64,000 nt of DNA, taken from Roseobacter sp. HKCCD6576-2 (lineage in GTDB: Bacteria > Pseudomonadota > Alphaproteobacteria > Rhodobacterales > Rhodobacteraceae). How positions within the stretch are numbered: the stretch's first letter is position 1; every line of letters starts with the position of its first letter. The stretch lies in NCBI RefSeq assembly GCF_013179285.1, contig NZ_WVNW01000002.1, forward strand, positions 496,001 to 560,000, in the 5' to 3' direction. This document shows positions 47,941 to 58,087 of this stretch, one piece after another. Both the position numbers and the translations under genes were made by a program. The notes below the pieces were generated by a model. It was not told where the DNA came from and made no database searches. It saw only the letters and a program-made list of their open reading frames with translations.

Positions 47941-50900
47941 CTACTCTGCGGCTTCGGCCAGGGGGGCGCCGCCCGCCCGGAAACTGGCAAGCAGATCGGT
48001 TCGTTGCTTGGCCGCTTTCTCCGCGTTTTTCTCCTTCACCGGGCCGAAGCCGCGAATGCTCAAGGGCAGTTCAGCCAGCGCCACGGCGGTATCCAGCGTT
48101 TCCGGCGCAGCCTTCGGCAATATCTCCGCCATGTCCCGCTCATATTCGGTGATCAGGGAGCGCTCCATCTTGCGTTCAGCGGTATAGCCAAACGGGTTGA
48201 ACGGCGTGCCGCGAAGCGGCTTCATCCGAGCCAGCAGCTTGTAGGCCGTGCTGATCCAGGCACCAAACTCGCGTTTCTTTGGGCGCCGTGCCGGGTCTTT
48301 TCCTGGGAAAAGCGGCGGGGCCAGGTGATAGGTGAATTTCAGATCGCCATCGAACTGCGCCCGTGCCTTGGCTTCGGTGTCCAAATGCAGGCGCGCAACC
48401 TCAAATTCATCCTTGTAAGACAAGAGCTTATGATAGCCCTTTGCCACCGCTTCCTTCAGACGCAAGTCATCGATACCATCGACCAGCTTACGGTAGCGTT
48501 TGGCCAGCGCCGCGTTTTGATACTGCACCAGGTGATCGCTGCGGAACGCGATTTTTTCGTCGAGCGACTTCGGCTTCTCGACCAGTGTCGGCTTGTGCAG
48601 CTTCGTCACCTCTTGCGGGTTAAGATGCGCCCAACGGCCCAACTCAAACGCGCGTTTGTTCCGCTCGATCGCTGTGCCGTTCAGCTCGATTGCCGCCAAG
48701 ATCGCCTCATAGCTGAGCGGCACCAGGCCCATCTGCCAGGCCGCGCCAAAGGTCATCATGTTGGAATAGATCGAGTCGCCCATCAGGACACGTGCCAGTT
48801 CGGTGGCATCAAAAAGGCTCAGCCGATCACGGAGACGGGCTTGAAGGGCGACCTCTAAGTCTTTCCCTGGAATGCGGAATTCCGTGTTCAGTGTGAAGTC
48901 GCCTGTGGTGATTTCATGGGAATTCACGGCGGCCCCAGTGCGCCCTGTCGTCATCAAGCCGAGGGTTTTCGCCCCGGCCGAGACGACCAAATCGCCGCCG
49001 ATGACCGCATCCGCCTCTCCGGTCGCCACGCGGATCGCAGAGATATCGTCGGGCGCATTGGCCAAGCGCAGATGGATGTGCACCGCCCCACCTTTTTGCG
49101 CCAAGCCCGCCATCTCGATCATACCGGCGCCTTTGCCGTCGATCTGCGCCGCCTGCGCCATGATCGCGCCAATTGTGACCACGCCCGTCCCGCCAACGCC
49201 GGTGATGACAACGTTATGGGTTCCGTCGATCTCGGGCAGTGTCGGCATCGCCAATTCGCCGATATCGACCTCGGCGGTTGCTTGTTTCTTCACCTGCGCC
49301 CCTTCGAGGGTCACAAAAGACGGGCAGAACCCTTTGACGCAGGAGAAATCCTTGTTGCAAGTCGATTGATCAATGGCGCGTTTGCGCCCCAACTCGGTTT
49401 CGACCGGCACAATCGACACGCAGTTCGACTGCACCCCACAATCGCCGCAACCCTCGCAGACATCGGTGTTGATGAAAACCCGTTTGTCGATATCCGGGAA
49501 GGTGCCCCGCTTGCGGCGGCGGCGTTTCTCGGCTGCGCAGGTCTGAATGAAGATAATGGCCGAGACGCCCTCAACCTCTTTCATCCGGTCCTGCACATTC
49601 ATCAACTCATCGCGTTCATAGCGCGGTAGGCCCTTTGGAAAGCCCGAGAAATCAATGTCTTCCTTGGGGTCGTAGATCAACGCGATGTTTTTGACGCCCA
49701 TCGCGACAAGTTCCTGGGCAATCTGTTGCGGGCTGAGATCGCCTTCATTGTCCTGCCCGCCGGTCATCGCGACCGCGTCATTATAGAGGATCTTGTAGGT
49801 GATGTTGGTCTTGGCCGCCAAGGCCGCGCGGATCGCCAAGATGCCGGAGTGGTTATAGGTCCCTTCTCCAAGGTTCTGGAACACATGCGGGCGTTTGGAA
49901 AACGGTGCTTCGCCAACCCAGTTCACGCCCTCCGCACCCATATGGGTGTAGCCTTCGGTGTTCCGATCCATCCAGAGCGCCATCACGTGGCAGCCGATGC
50001 CCGCCCCCGCGCGCGATCCGTCAGGCACTTTGGTCGAGGTGTTGTGCGGGCAGCCCGAGCAGAACCAAGGCGTCCGCTGCGCCAGATCCGGGGCGTTATC
50101 GGCCCGGCGCGCCTCGATAATATTGGCGATCCCGGCTTCGATCCGGTCAGTCCGGCGGCCCTCTTCGATGAGAATATTGCCCAGCTTCTCGGCGATATCG
50201 AGCGGGTCGAGCGCATAATGCGACGGGAAAAGGATCGGCCCGTCGCCGCCCTTCTTATAGCCATAGACGCGGCGACCGCGCCGGTCATCGAAGATCGCCT
50301 CTTTGATCTGTACCTCGATCAGCTTGCGCTTTTCTTCCACCACGACGATCAGGTCGAGACCTTCGGCCCAGGCATGCACACCTTTCATATCTATCGGCCA
50401 GGTCTGCGCGATCTTATAGGTGGTGATGCCAAGCCGCTCAGCCTCGGCCGCGTCGATCCCAAGCAACTCCAGCGCATGAACCAGATCGAGCCAGTTCTTA
50501 CCCGCCGCGACGAAACCGATCTTGGCCCCAGATTTGCCAAGAACGCGTTTATCGATCTTGTTGATATGTGCGAATTCTTCGGCGGCGAAGCGCTTATACT
50601 CCAAAAGCCGCTTCTCTTGATCGATCCAATGATCGTTGAGCCGAATATTGAGCCCGCCCGGTGGCATCTCAAACTCCGGCGTCACGAACTGCATCCGGTC
50701 GGCGCGGCCATCGACGACACCAGTGGCTTCCACCGTGTCTTTCATCACCTTCAGTCCAACCCAAACGCCTGCAAACCGGCTGAGCGCGAAGCCATATGCG
50801 CCATAATCCAGGATTTCCTGCACCCCGGCCGGGCTGAGAACCGGCATATGCACATCCACCATCGCCCAATCCGATTGGTGGCAGGTGGTGGAGCTTTCAC

Positions 50901-51348
50901 CGGTGTGATCATCCCCCATAGCCATGATCACCCCGCCATGGGCCGAGGTGCCGGCCATGTTCACATGGCGCATCGCATCGCCGGAGCGATCGACGCCAGG
51001 CCCCTTGCCGTACCAGAGACCAAAGACACCGTCATATTTGCCTTCGCCCCGCAGCTCTGCCTGCTGGCTGCCCCAAAGCGAGGTGGCCGCGAGGTCTTCG
51101 TTCAAGCCGGGTTGAAAGAGAATATCAGAGGCTTCCAGGTGTTTCTGCGCCCGCGCCATCTGCAAATCCACCGCGCCAAGGGGGGAGCCACGGTAACCCG
51201 TCACATAACCACCCGTGTTCAGGCCCGCCGCCCGGTCACGCTCTTTCTGCGCGATCATCAGGCGGACCAACGCCTGCGTGCCGTTCAACAGCACGGGCGA
51301 TTTGGTGAGATCAAAGCGGTCTTCTAGCGAAACATGCTGGACGCCCAT
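47941..51348 (-). CDS. indolepyruvate ferredoxin oxidoreductase, fused alpha/beta subunits
   Basis: A 1135-residue thiamine-diphosphate enzyme oxidising aryl-pyruvates (indolepyruvate, phenylpyruvate) to acyl-CoA with ferredoxin as acceptor. The N-terminal part has GYRGSPLGAVD; CSGCPHNTSTKVPDG and GIGCHVMALWMD belong to the TPP-binding region; CEGCGDCGVQSNCVS is an Fe-S motif, and VITGVGGTGVVTIGAIMAQA opens the gamma-type domain. The start MGVQHVS has GGGGAGGACC immediately upstream. It is divergent from a LysR gene that may respond to aromatic amino-acid catabolites. Confidence 0.95.
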   Translation of the reverse strand: MGVQHVSLEDRFDLTKSPVLLNGTQALVRLMIAQKERDRAAGLNTGGYVTGYRGSPLGAVDLQMARAQKHLEASDILFQPGLNEDLAATSLWGSQQAELRGEGKYDGVFGLWYGKGPGVDRSGDAMRHVNMAGTSAHGGVIMAMGDDHTGESSTTCHQSDWAMVDVHMPVLSPAGVQEILDYGAYGFALSRFAGVWVGLKVMKDTVEATGVVDGRADRMQFVTPEFEMPPGGLNIRLNDHWIDQEKRLLEYKRFAAEEFAHINKIDKRVLGKSGAKIGFVAAGKNWLDLVHALELLGIDAAEAERLGITTYKIAQTWPIDMKGVHAWAEGLDLIVVVEEKRKLIEVQIKEAIFDDRRGRRVYGYKKGGDGPILFPSHYALDPLDIAEKLGNILIEEGRRTDRIEAGIANIIEARRADNAPDLAQRTPWFCSGCPHNTSTKVPDGSRAGAGIGCHVMALWMDRNTEGYTHMGAEGVNWVGEAPFSKRPHVFQNLGEGTYNHSGILAIRAALAAKTNITYKILYNDAVAMTGGQDNEGDLSPQQIAQELVAMGVKNIALIYDPKEDIDFSGFPKGLPRYERDELMNVQDRMKEVEGVSAIIFIQTCAAEKRRRRKRGTFPDIDKRVFINTDVCEGCGDCGVQSNCVSIVPVETELGRKRAIDQSTCNKDFSCVKGFCPSFVTLEGAQVKKQATAEVDIGELAMPTLPEIDGTHNVVITGVGGTGVVTIGAIMAQAAQIDGKGAGMIEMAGLAQKGGAVHIHLRLANAPDDISAIRVATGEADAVIGGDLVVSAGAKTLGLMTTGRTGAAVNSHEITTGDFTLNTEFRIPGKDLEVALQARLRDRLSLFDATELARVLMGDSIYSNMMTFGAAWQMGLVPLSYEAILAAIELNGTAIERNKRAFELGRWAHLNPQEVTKLHKPTLVEKPKSLDEKIAFRSDHLVQYQNAALAKRYRKLVDGIDDLRLKEAVAKGYHKLLSYKDEFEVARLHLDTEAKARAQFDGDLKFTYHLAPPLFPGKDPARRPKKREFGAWISTAYKLLARMKPLRGTPFNPFGYTAERKMERSLITEYERDMAEILPKAAPETLDTAVALAELPLSIRGFGPVKEKNAEKAAKQRTDLLASFRAGGAPLAEAAE

Positions 51349-51389
51349 TCGGTCCTCCCCTCCCGGAATGATGTCAATGCAACGAGTAT

Positions 51390-51408
51390 AGGTCAAAAGT
51401 GCTGACCT
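51390..51408. promoter_or_regulatory. perfect inverted repeat between the divergent IOR and LysR genes
   Basis: AGGTCA-aaagtgc-TGACCT, six-base arms with a seven-base spacer, 42 bp upstream of the oxidoreductase start. It is a plausible operator for the adjacent LysR protein although a classical T-N11-A core is not obvious. Confidence 0.5.
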
Positions 51409-51519
51409 GAAAACCCATTTCTGCCAAGCCCGACTTCAATTCCCCGTTTGCAAGACCTGCCCGACCCGTTATCTGTCTGAAAGCGCGGCAACGATGGCGC
51501 TATCAAAGGGAGACGGGAG

Positions 51520-52434
51520 ATGGACTGGGACAAGCTGCGGATCTTTCATGCCGTGGCCGATGCGGGCAGCCTGACCCATGCCGGGGACTCGCTGCATCTG
51601 AGCCAATCCGCCGTCAGCCGACAGATTCGCGCGCTGGAAGAAAGCCTAAACACGACGCTGTTTCACCGTCATGCCCGCGGTCTCATCCTGACCGAACAGG
51701 GCGAGTTGCTGTTTGATGCCACCCGATCGATGTCAAAACGGCTGGATGCCGCCGCCGCGCGCATTCGGGACAGCGAGGAGGAGGTGTTTGGCGAGTTGCG
51801 CGTGACAACGACCATCGGCTTCGGCTCTCTCTGGCTCGCGCCGCGACTACCGCAGCTTTATGACAAATACCCACATCTGAAGATCGACCTCATGCTCGAG
51901 GAACGCTTGCTCGACCTGCCAATGCGGGAGGCGGACGTGGCGATCCGGATGAAAGAGCCGTCTCAGGCCGATCTGATCCGCCGTCGACTGATGACGATCA
52001 ACATGCGCCTCTTCGCCTCGCCACGTTATTTGGAGGCGCATGGCACGCCGGTCTCGCTCGACGACATGCGCGACCATCGTTTGATCAGCCAAAACGTGCA
52101 AAGTGCCCAAGTAAGCGCGGGCGCCGTGCTCGTGCGCGAGGTGATGTCGCATGAGATCGGCAGTTTTTTGACCGTCAATAACTATTTTGGCGTGTTGCAA
52201 GGGGTGATCCATGACTTGGGCATCGGCGTTTTGCCCGATTACCTGGCCGAGGATTTCCCCGAACTGGTCCATGTCCTCCCGGAAGTGGAAAGCAACGAAG
52301 TCCCTGTTTTCCTTGCCTATCCCGAGGAATTGCGCCACTCGAAACGGATCGAAGTGTTCCGTGATTTTGTCTCTGACGAGGTCATCGCTTATCGTCGTCG
52401 GCGACGCGATGCGGTCGCATCTGACGCAACGTAA
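51520..52434 (+). CDS. LysR family transcriptional regulator
   Basis: A 304-residue regulator. The winged HTH is MDWDKLRIFHAVADAGSLTH and SAVSRQIRALEESLNTTLFH; the effector domain follows (VFGELRVTTTIGFGSLWLAP). GGGAGACGGGAG lies before the ATG, and a promoter of TTGCAA/TATCTG at 51448-51475 is likely. The gene is divergent from the indolepyruvate ferredoxin oxidoreductase, the usual position for a LysR activator of that gene, but regulation of that target is inferred. Confidence 0.93.
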   Translation: MDWDKLRIFHAVADAGSLTHAGDSLHLSQSAVSRQIRALEESLNTTLFHRHARGLILTEQGELLFDATRSMSKRLDAAAARIRDSEEEVFGELRVTTTIGFGSLWLAPRLPQLYDKYPHLKIDLMLEERLLDLPMREADVAIRMKEPSQADLIRRRLMTINMRLFASPRYLEAHGTPVSLDDMRDHRLISQNVQSAQVSAGAVLVREVMSHEIGSFLTVNNYFGVLQGVIHDLGIGVLPDYLAEDFPELVHVLPEVESNEVPVFLAYPEELRHSKRIEVFRDFVSDEVIAYRRRRRDAVASDAT

Positions 52435-52492
52435 AGATGTGGGCTATGCGCCACAGACATAGCAGGAATGCGGCGGCGCGGCAGAAAACCCC

Positions 52493-52521
52493 TTGAACGA
52501 TTCTAACCTGCTGACTAATTG
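52493..52521 (+). promoter_or_regulatory. sigma-70 promoter of the sRNA candidate
   Basis: TTGAAC (52493-52498), exactly 17 bases, TAATTG (52516-52521); the start of transcription would fall at about 52528. Confidence 0.6.
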
Positions 52522-52527
52522 GGCAGT

Positions 52528-52606
52528 AGTGGATGATTTAGTGCAAACGAGATCATCCCTACCTCCCTGTTGGACTTTGGCCGAGATTCGTCTCGGCCTT
52601 TTTTTT
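52528..52606 (+). ncRNA. candidate small regulatory RNA (~79 nt) with exposed CCUCCC
   Basis: In the intergenic space after the LysR gene a promoter is followed by a compact structured region: hairpin 1 (GGATGAT at 52531-52537 with ATCATCC at 52552-52558), a single-stranded linker CTACCTCCCTGTTGGACTTT (52559-52578) and a UUCG-capped terminator. CCUCCC can pair with Shine-Dalgarno sequences, the mechanism of several alphaproteobacterial sRNAs. No open frame of note lies inside. The start is predicted from the promoter and may be off by a few bases. Confidence 0.65.
52579..52606 (+). terminator. strong intrinsic terminator with UUCG loop
   Basis: GGCCGAGA-ttcg-TCTCGGCC followed by eight T. It ends 17 bases before the GNAT gene, so it must belong to the sRNA candidate or the LysR gene, and limits read-through into the GNAT gene. 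Confidence 0.95.
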
Positions 52607-52623
52607 GGCAAATGGGAGCGCAG

Positions 52624-53193
52624 ATGCCCGTTTCGATGGTGGAAACAAACCCGACAGATTTTGACGATTGGCCCGATCTGTTCACTCTTCTCACGGCCTG
52701 TTTCGGCCCGATGGAGGGCCGGATCACCCCACCCTCCTCTTTCACGCGGATGACACCGGAAAGCCTCCGCGCGATAGCGGCGCACAACGACCTTTTCCTG
52801 ATCCGTGCACCGAAACCGATCGCCTGCCTATTCGGTCAGGCCCAAGGAAGCGCATATTATCTCAGCAAACTCGCCACCGCCCCCGAACATCGCGGCCAGG
52901 GGTTGGCCCGCGCGTTGATCGAGACCGCCTTGAGCCGCGCCAAGTTTCTCGGCTCCACCGCTTTGACGCTGCAAACCCGCGTCGAGTTGACCGAAAACCA
53001 TGCCACGTTCCGCGCCCTTGGCTTCACCCAGTCCGGGGAAACCTGCCATCCCGGATTTGACCGCCCCACATCGCTGACCTTCCGCCGCGCGCTTTGCCCC
53101 CCTTCCCCCCCTCGGCCCCATGGCCTAAAGACGGGCGCAAACAAATTGGGGACAGTCTCATCATGCAAGACCCGGCCATCACGCCCGATCTGA
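52624..53193 (+). CDS. GNAT family N-acetyltransferase overlapping purL
   Basis: A 189-residue acetyltransferase from [13 protein letters not shown]; a longer reading from 52570 would start inside the terminator and is rejected. [21 protein letters not shown] is the acetyl-CoA motif (in part [13 protein letters not shown]), then [20 protein letters not shown]. The fold ends near residue 160; the last ~30 residues are Pro/Lys-rich, unlike a GNAT, and overlap purL by 31 bases in another frame. The tail may be recent or an artefact. Substrate unknown. Confidence 0.82.
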   Translation: MPVSMVETNPTDFDDWPDLFTLLTACFGPMEGRITPPSSFTRMTPESLRAIAAHNDLFLIRAPKPIACLFGQAQGSAYYLSKLATAPEHRGQGLARALIETALSRAKFLGSTALTLQTRVELTENHATFRALGFTQSGETCHPGFDRPTSLTFRRALCPPSPPRPHGLKTGANKLGTVSSCKTRPSRPI

Positions 53194-55322
53194 TTGCGGC
53201 CCACGGGCTGAGCGACGAGGAATATGCCAGCATCCTCGAGATTATCGGGCGGGAGCCGAGTTTCACCGAGCTGGGCATCTTCTCAGCCATGTGGAACGAG
53301 CACTGCTCCTATAAGTCGTCAAAGAAATGGCTCCGCACCCTGCCGACGGACGGCCCGCAAGTGATCTGCGGCCCCGGTGAAAACGCGGGCGTGGTCGATA
53401 TTGGCGACGGTCAGGCGGTGGTCTTCAAAATGGAGAGCCACAACCACCCGTCTTACATCGAGCCCTATCAGGGTGCCGCGACGGGCGTTGGCGGTATCCT
53501 GCGCGACGTATTCACCATGGGCGCGCGCCCAATTGCGGCGATGAACGCGCTGAGCTTTGGCGACCCCTCGCATCCGAAAACCCGGCAACTGGTCCATGGC
53601 GTCGTCGAAGGCGTCGGCGGCTATGGCAATTGCTTCGGCGTACCCACTGTGGGTGGCGAGGTTCGCTTCCACGCCGCCTATAACGGCAACTGCCTGGTCA
53701 ACGCCTTTGCGGCAGGCCTGGCCGATGCGGATAAGATTTTCTACTCCGCTGCGTCCGGCGTTGGCATGCCGGTGGTCTATCTTGGTGCGAAAACCGGGCG
53801 CGACGGGGTTGGCGGTGCGACGATGGCCTCCGCCGAATTCGACGACACGATTGAGGAAAAGCGCCCGACCGTCCAGGTCGGCGACCCGTTCACCGAAAAA
53901 CGCCTGCTCGAAGCTTGCTTGGAACTGATGCAGACAGGTGCTGTGATCTCAATCCAAGATATGGGCGCTGCGGGCCTGACCTGCTCCGCCGTTGAAATGG
54001 GCGACAAAGGCCATCTTGGCATCAAGCTTGAACTCGACCGCGTGCCGGTGCGCGAAGAAAACATGACCGCCTATGAGATGATGCTCTCGGAATCTCAGGA
54101 GCGCATGCTCATGGTGCTGAACCCCGAGCTGGAGGCCGAAGCCAAAGCGGTGTTCGAGAAATGGGACCTGGATTTCGCCATCGTGGGCGAAACCATCGCC
54201 GAGGATCGTTTTCTGATCCAACATGGCAATACGGTGAAAGCCGATCTGCCGCTGTCGAAACTCGCCTCGACCGCGCCGGAATATGACCGCCCCTGGACCC
54301 CGACCGAGCCCGCGCCGGAGATGGACCCGGTGCCCGAGATCGACCCGATCGACGGGCTAAAGGCGCTTCTGGCCTCGCCCAATTACGCGGGCAAGCAATG
54401 GGTCTATGAACAGTACGACTCGATGGTCATGGCCGACACGATCCGCAATCCGGGCCAAGGCGCAGGCGTTGTGCGGGTCCATGGCACCGACAAGGCGCTG
54501 GCCTTCACGTCGGATGTAACGCCCCGCTACGTGAAGGCGAACCCGGTCGAAGGTGGCAAACAAGCCGTCGCCGAAGCCTATCGCAACCTGACCGCCATCG
54601 GGGCGAAACCACTGGCCAGCACCGACAACTTAAATTTCGGCAATCCCGAAAAGCCAGAGATCATGGGTCAGTTCGTCGGCGCGATCAAAGGTATCGGCGC
54701 GGCCTGTGCGGCGCTGGATATGCCCATCGTTTCGGGCAATGTCTCACTTTACAATGAAACCGATGGCCAAGGCATCTTGCCGACGCCGACCATCGGCGCA
54801 GTCGGCCTGTTGGAGCATATCGACGATCTGATCGGCGGGCAGGTGCGCGAGGGGCATCTGGCCATTTTGGTCGGTGACACGCAAGGCCATCTGGGTCAAT
54901 CCGCCCTTCTGGCCGAAGTCTTCAACCGCGAAGACGGCGATGCGCCGATGGTTGATCTGGAGGCCGAGGCGCGCCATGGCGACTTCATCCGCGACAATCG
55001 AGACTGGGTCGATGTCTGCACCGATCTCTCCGATGGTGGTTTGGCGTTGGCGGCGTTTGAACTGGCTGAAGCCGCGGGGGTCGGCGTTACCCTTGATGCC
55101 AGCGACATGGGCACGCTCTTCGGCGAAGATCAGGCCCGCTATCTCATCGCCTGCTCCTATGACAAAGCTGAGGCGCTGATGGTCGCGGCAGGTCAGGCCG
55201 GCGTGCCGCTGACCACAGTCGGTCGGTTTGGCGGCGATGCTGTGCGGATCGGTGGTTCCGAGGCGCCCCTCTCCGAACTTACCGACCTCTACCGGAGCGC
55301 CTTCGCCGACGTCTTTGCCTGA
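53163..55322 (+). CDS. purL: phosphoribosylformylglycinamidine synthase subunit PurL
   Basis: A 719-residue small-type PurL, catalysing the ATP-dependent amidation of FGAR with PurQ and PurS in purine synthesis. [20 protein letters not shown] begins it; [19 protein letters not shown] contains the catalytic His, followed by [21 protein letters not shown] and the second half with [16 protein letters not shown]. The partner purQ/purS genes are not in the window. The start is at 53163 because upstream frames (from 53094) lie in GNAT sequence. Confidence 0.97.
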   Translation: MQDPAITPDLIAAHGLSDEEYASILEIIGREPSFTELGIFSAMWNEHCSYKSSKKWLRTLPTDGPQVICGPGENAGVVDIGDGQAVVFKMESHNHPSYIEPYQGAATGVGGILRDVFTMGARPIAAMNALSFGDPSHPKTRQLVHGVVEGVGGYGNCFGVPTVGGEVRFHAAYNGNCLVNAFAAGLADADKIFYSAASGVGMPVVYLGAKTGRDGVGGATMASAEFDDTIEEKRPTVQVGDPFTEKRLLEACLELMQTGAVISIQDMGAAGLTCSAVEMGDKGHLGIKLELDRVPVREENMTAYEMMLSESQERMLMVLNPELEAEAKAVFEKWDLDFAIVGETIAEDRFLIQHGNTVKADLPLSKLASTAPEYDRPWTPTEPAPEMDPVPEIDPIDGLKALLASPNYAGKQWVYEQYDSMVMADTIRNPGQGAGVVRVHGTDKALAFTSDVTPRYVKANPVEGGKQAVAEAYRNLTAIGAKPLASTDNLNFGNPEKPEIMGQFVGAIKGIGAACAALDMPIVSGNVSLYNETDGQGILPTPTIGAVGLLEHIDDLIGGQVREGHLAILVGDTQGHLGQSALLAEVFNREDGDAPMVDLEAEARHGDFIRDNRDWVDVCTDLSDGGLALAAFELAEAAGVGVTLDASDMGTLFGEDQARYLIACSYDKAEALMVAAGQAGVPLTTVGRFGGDAVRIGGSEAPLSELTDLYRSAFADVFA

Positions 55323-55414
55323 GGCACGACAATCCCGGTTCTGTCCCAGCCATCGGCTTGCACGGGTCGGGTTGCCTCTCTATCTTCACAAGTGAAACAG
55401 TCAGGGATTACTGA

Positions 55415-55651
55415 ATGGCCATCTCCGCCCACGATATCGAGACGCTGATCCGCGAGAGCTTTCCTAATGCCACGATCGTTGTACAAGGCGATGACGGCGC
55501 GCATTTCGCGGCGGAAGTGATCGACGAAAGCTTTCGCGGCAAGAACCGCGTGCAGCAACAACGCGCGGTCTATGCGGCCCTGAAAGGCAAAATGGACGGC
55601 AGTCAAGGCGAGCTACATGCATTAGCTTTGACAACCAAAGCACCGGAATAA
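55415..55651 (+). CDS. BolA family protein
   Basis: A 78-residue protein with the BolA fold ([20 protein letters not shown], then [20 protein letters not shown]). Such proteins bind a [2Fe-2S] cluster together with a CGFS glutaredoxin and act in iron-sulfur trafficking or transcription. The next gene encodes that glutaredoxin, only 14 bp away, a well-known pairing. AGGGA precedes the ATG. Confidence 0.93.
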   Translation: MAISAHDIETLIRESFPNATIVVQGDDGAHFAAEVIDESFRGKNRVQQQRAVYAALKGKMDGSQGELHALALTTKAPE

Positions 55652-55665
55652 AAGGAAAACGCGAC

Positions 55666-56025
55666 ATGAGCGCAGAAAATACGATCAAAGAGACCGTCAC
55701 CGCCAATGATGTGGTGCTGTTCATGAAAGGCACAAAAGCGATGCCGCAATGCGGGTTCTCCTCCCGCGTGGCCGGTGTGCTGAATTTCATGGGGGTGGAT
55801 TATTCGGATGTGAATGTCTTGGCCGATGAAGAGCTCCGTCAGGGCATCAAGGACTATTCCGATTGGCCGACAATCCCGCAGCTATATGTCAAAGGCGAGT
55901 TTGTCGGCGGCTGTGACATCATCACCGAGATGACTCTGTCGGGCGAGTTGGATCAACTCTTCGACACCGAAGGCGTCACCTATGACAAGGCCGCGGCGGA
56001 CAAAATTCGCGAGGCGAATGCCTGA
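55666..56025 (+). CDS. grxD: monothiol glutaredoxin, CGFS type (Grx4/GrxD)
   Basis: A 119-residue Fe-S-carrying glutaredoxin. The active site is CGFS with Cys29 in [35 protein letters not shown] is the glutathione-binding part. It carries [2Fe-2S] clusters as a homodimer or with BolA. It is 14 bp after bolA and preceded by AAGGA. A terminator-like hairpin follows. Confidence 0.96.
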   Translation: MSAENTIKETVTANDVVLFMKGTKAMPQCGFSSRVAGVLNFMGVDYSDVNVLADEELRQGIKDYSDWPTIPQLYVKGEFVGGCDIITEMTLSGELDQLFDTEGVTYDKAAADKIREANA

Positions 56026-56035
56026 CGGCATCCGG

Positions 56036-56054
56036 CTGGGGGCGCTGCCCCCAG
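56036..56054 (+). terminator. hairpin after grxD
   Basis: CTGGGGGC and GCCCCCAG pair across a three-base loop, ten bases after the stop, followed by ACCCCCGGGATATTTATG. This GC stem next to the dispersed repeat is a common arrangement in Rhodobacteraceae genomes; a U run is lacking. Confidence 0.5.
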
Positions 56055-56060
56055 ACCCCC

Positions 56061-56084
56061 GGGATATTTATGAAGCAGAGAAGG
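56061..56084. repeat. short dispersed intergenic repeat, copy 2
   Basis: GGGATATTTA, then T, then GAAGCAGAGAAGG; 23 of 24 bases equal copy 1 at 47891-47914. Both copies lie between convergent genes. Confidence 0.7.
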
Positions 56085-56100
56085 GCCGAGCCGGATCGGG

Positions 56101-57552
56101 TTAGCCTTTTTTTGTGGCGCCCCGGCGAACATGTTTGTTGAGCCGGGAAGGCGTCGATTTCTTGCGATCTTTATAGGGGTTTGCGTCCGACTGGCTGCGC
56201 ATATGCAGGCGGATTGGCGTGCCCGGCATGTCAAAGCTTTCCCGTAACCCGTTGACAAGATAGCGCGAATAGCTTTCCGGAAGCTTTTCGGGCAGCGAGC
56301 ACATCACCACAAAGCCTGGCGGTCGGGTCTTCGCCTGGGTCATATAGCGCAGCTTGATCCGGCGGCCGCTTGGGGCGGGTGGCGGATGCGCCTCCAGCAT
56401 ACCGGTGAGCCAGCGGTTTAGTGTAGCGGTCGGGACCCGGCGGTTCCAAACCTCATGGGCTTTCAAGATCGCCGCGTGCAGCCGATCAAGCCCCCGCCCA
56501 GTTTTCGCTGACACCGTGATGAGCGGCGCACCCTTGAGCTGCGGCAGAAGCCGTTCAAAGGCCTCTTTCAGATCCCGCAGCTTTTCCTGTTTGTGCTCTT
56601 CAAGGTCCCATTTATTGACCGCGACGACCACGGCGCGGCCCTCCCGTTCCGCGAGGTCGGCGATCCGCAGGTCTTGTTGTTCGAAAGGGATCGCGGCATC
56701 GAGCAACACCACCACAACCTCGGCGAATTTCACCGCGCGGAGACCGTCCGAGACCGAGAGCTTTTCCAGCTTCTCCTGCACCTTCGCTTTCCGGCGCATA
56801 CCAGCGGTATCAAAGATCCGCATCGGCGTGCCGCCCCAGGTGATCGGCACGGAGATCGAGTCGCGTGTAATCCCCGCCTCGGGGCCAGTCAGCAGTCGCT
56901 CTTCGCCAATGATCTGGTTGATCAGGGTCGATTTCCCGGCATTGGGTCGCCCCACAACCGCGATCTGCAGCGGCTTGGCGGCGGTGATCACCCGCGCGCC
57001 CTCTTCACCCTCTTCCAAATCAATATCGGTTTCGGCTTCTTCTGATGCCGCCTCTGCCGCCTCGACCAAAGGCGCCAACATCACGGCCAGTTCGGCCATG
57101 CCTTCGCCATGCTCGGCAGATAGCGCCAGTGGATCGCCGAGGCCCAGGCCATAGGCTTCCAAGACACCCGCCTCGCCCTGTCGACCCTCGGCCTTGTTGA
57201 CGCCCAGTATCACGGTCGCCCCACGTTTGCGCAGGAGATCAGCGAACAACTCATCGGTCGGAGTGATCCCGGCGCGCCCGTCGATCAAAAAAAGACAGGC
57301 ATCGGCCATATCAACCGCCCGTTCGGTGAGCCGACGCATCCGGCCTTGCAGGCTGTCATCGGTCGCCTCTTCCAGGCCCGCCGTATCGATGACGGTGAAG
57401 CGTAGATCGCCCAAGCGTGCCGCGCCTTCGCGCAAATCTCGCGTGACGCCCGGCTGATCGTCGACCAAGGCCAAGCGCTTGCCAACCAAACGGTTGAACA
57501 GCGTGGATTTGCCCACATTGGGCCGCCCGATAATGGCGAGGGTAAAACTCAT
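56101..57552 (-). CDS. der: ribosome-associated GTPase Der (EngA)
   Basis: A 483-residue protein with two tandem GTPase domains and a C-terminal KH-like domain, needed for 50S subunit assembly. G1 motifs are GRPNVGKST (residues 9-17) and [18 protein letters not shown] and NKWDLEEHK are seen in domain 2. An acidic linker ([16 protein letters not shown]) joins the domains, as in alphaproteobacterial Der. The start MSFTLAII was chosen over one seven codons upstream. Confidence 0.96.
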   Translation of the reverse strand: MSFTLAIIGRPNVGKSTLFNRLVGKRLALVDDQPGVTRDLREGAARLGDLRFTVIDTAGLEEATDDSLQGRMRRLTERAVDMADACLFLIDGRAGITPTDELFADLLRKRGATVILGVNKAEGRQGEAGVLEAYGLGLGDPLALSAEHGEGMAELAVMLAPLVEAAEAASEEAETDIDLEEGEEGARVITAAKPLQIAVVGRPNAGKSTLINQIIGEERLLTGPEAGITRDSISVPITWGGTPMRIFDTAGMRRKAKVQEKLEKLSVSDGLRAVKFAEVVVVLLDAAIPFEQQDLRIADLAEREGRAVVVAVNKWDLEEHKQEKLRDLKEAFERLLPQLKGAPLITVSAKTGRGLDRLHAAILKAHEVWNRRVPTATLNRWLTGMLEAHPPPAPSGRRIKLRYMTQAKTRPPGFVVMCSLPEKLPESYSRYLVNGLRESFDMPGTPIRLHMRSQSDANPYKDRKKSTPSRLNKHVRRGATKKG

Positions 57553-57637
57553 GACCTGATCTTTCTGATGCAAGACGCGCGTCCTAACGCAAAGCCCGGA
57601 GCTTGAAAAGACATCCGCGGCTTTGGCGCGAAAATAC

Positions 57638-58087
57638 TCATCCGCGCGGCAGTTTGCGGAGCGCCACCTCCAGCGCGTTTAAAAACCGCGAGCGATCCGC
57701 CTTGGAAAAGGGCGCGGGGCCACCGATCCCCTGCCCGTCTACACCTGCGCGAAGATCGGCCATGATCGCGCGTGTGGCGACTTGTGTGCCGATGCTGTTG
57801 GCGGTGAAGGCCCCGCCCTTCGGACTCATCACCGATGCACCAGCCGCGATGCAACGCTCCGCGAGCAGGATATCGGCGGTGATGACCAGTGTCTCAGGCC
57901 TCGCGGCCTCGGCAATCGCATCATCAGCGGCGTCAAAGTCGCCCGAGACCATCTGCATCGAGATCAACGGATGCTCCGGGTGGCGCAGGTATTGGTTGGC
58001 CACGAGGCGCACCGGCATTTTGTGGCGATAGGCGACCTTATAAATCTCCTCCTTCACAGGGCAGGCATCTGCATCGACCAAGATCAT
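57638..58087 (-). CDS. UPF0178 (YaiI/DUF188) family protein
   Basis: A 149-residue PIN-like small protein. [19 protein letters not shown], then [29 protein letters not shown] and the C-terminal [13 protein letters not shown] are the family pattern, with the acidic residues arranged as in a nuclease pocket. No activity is established for the family. Its start overlaps the mutarotase-like gene by four bases, so it is the tail of the urate-locus transcript. Confidence 0.92.
   Translation of the reverse strand: MILVDADACPVKEEIYKVAYRHKMPVRLVANQYLRHPEHPLISMQMVSGDFDAADDAIAEAARPETLVITADILLAERCIAAGASVMSPKGGAFTANSIGTQVATRAIMADLRAGVDGQGIGGPAPFSKADRSRFLNALEVALRKLPRG

Noticed and set aside
49726-51327. 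533-codon open frame opposite indolepyruvate ferredoxin oxidoreductase
   Set aside because: Antisense shadow of a conserved enzyme in GC-rich DNA.
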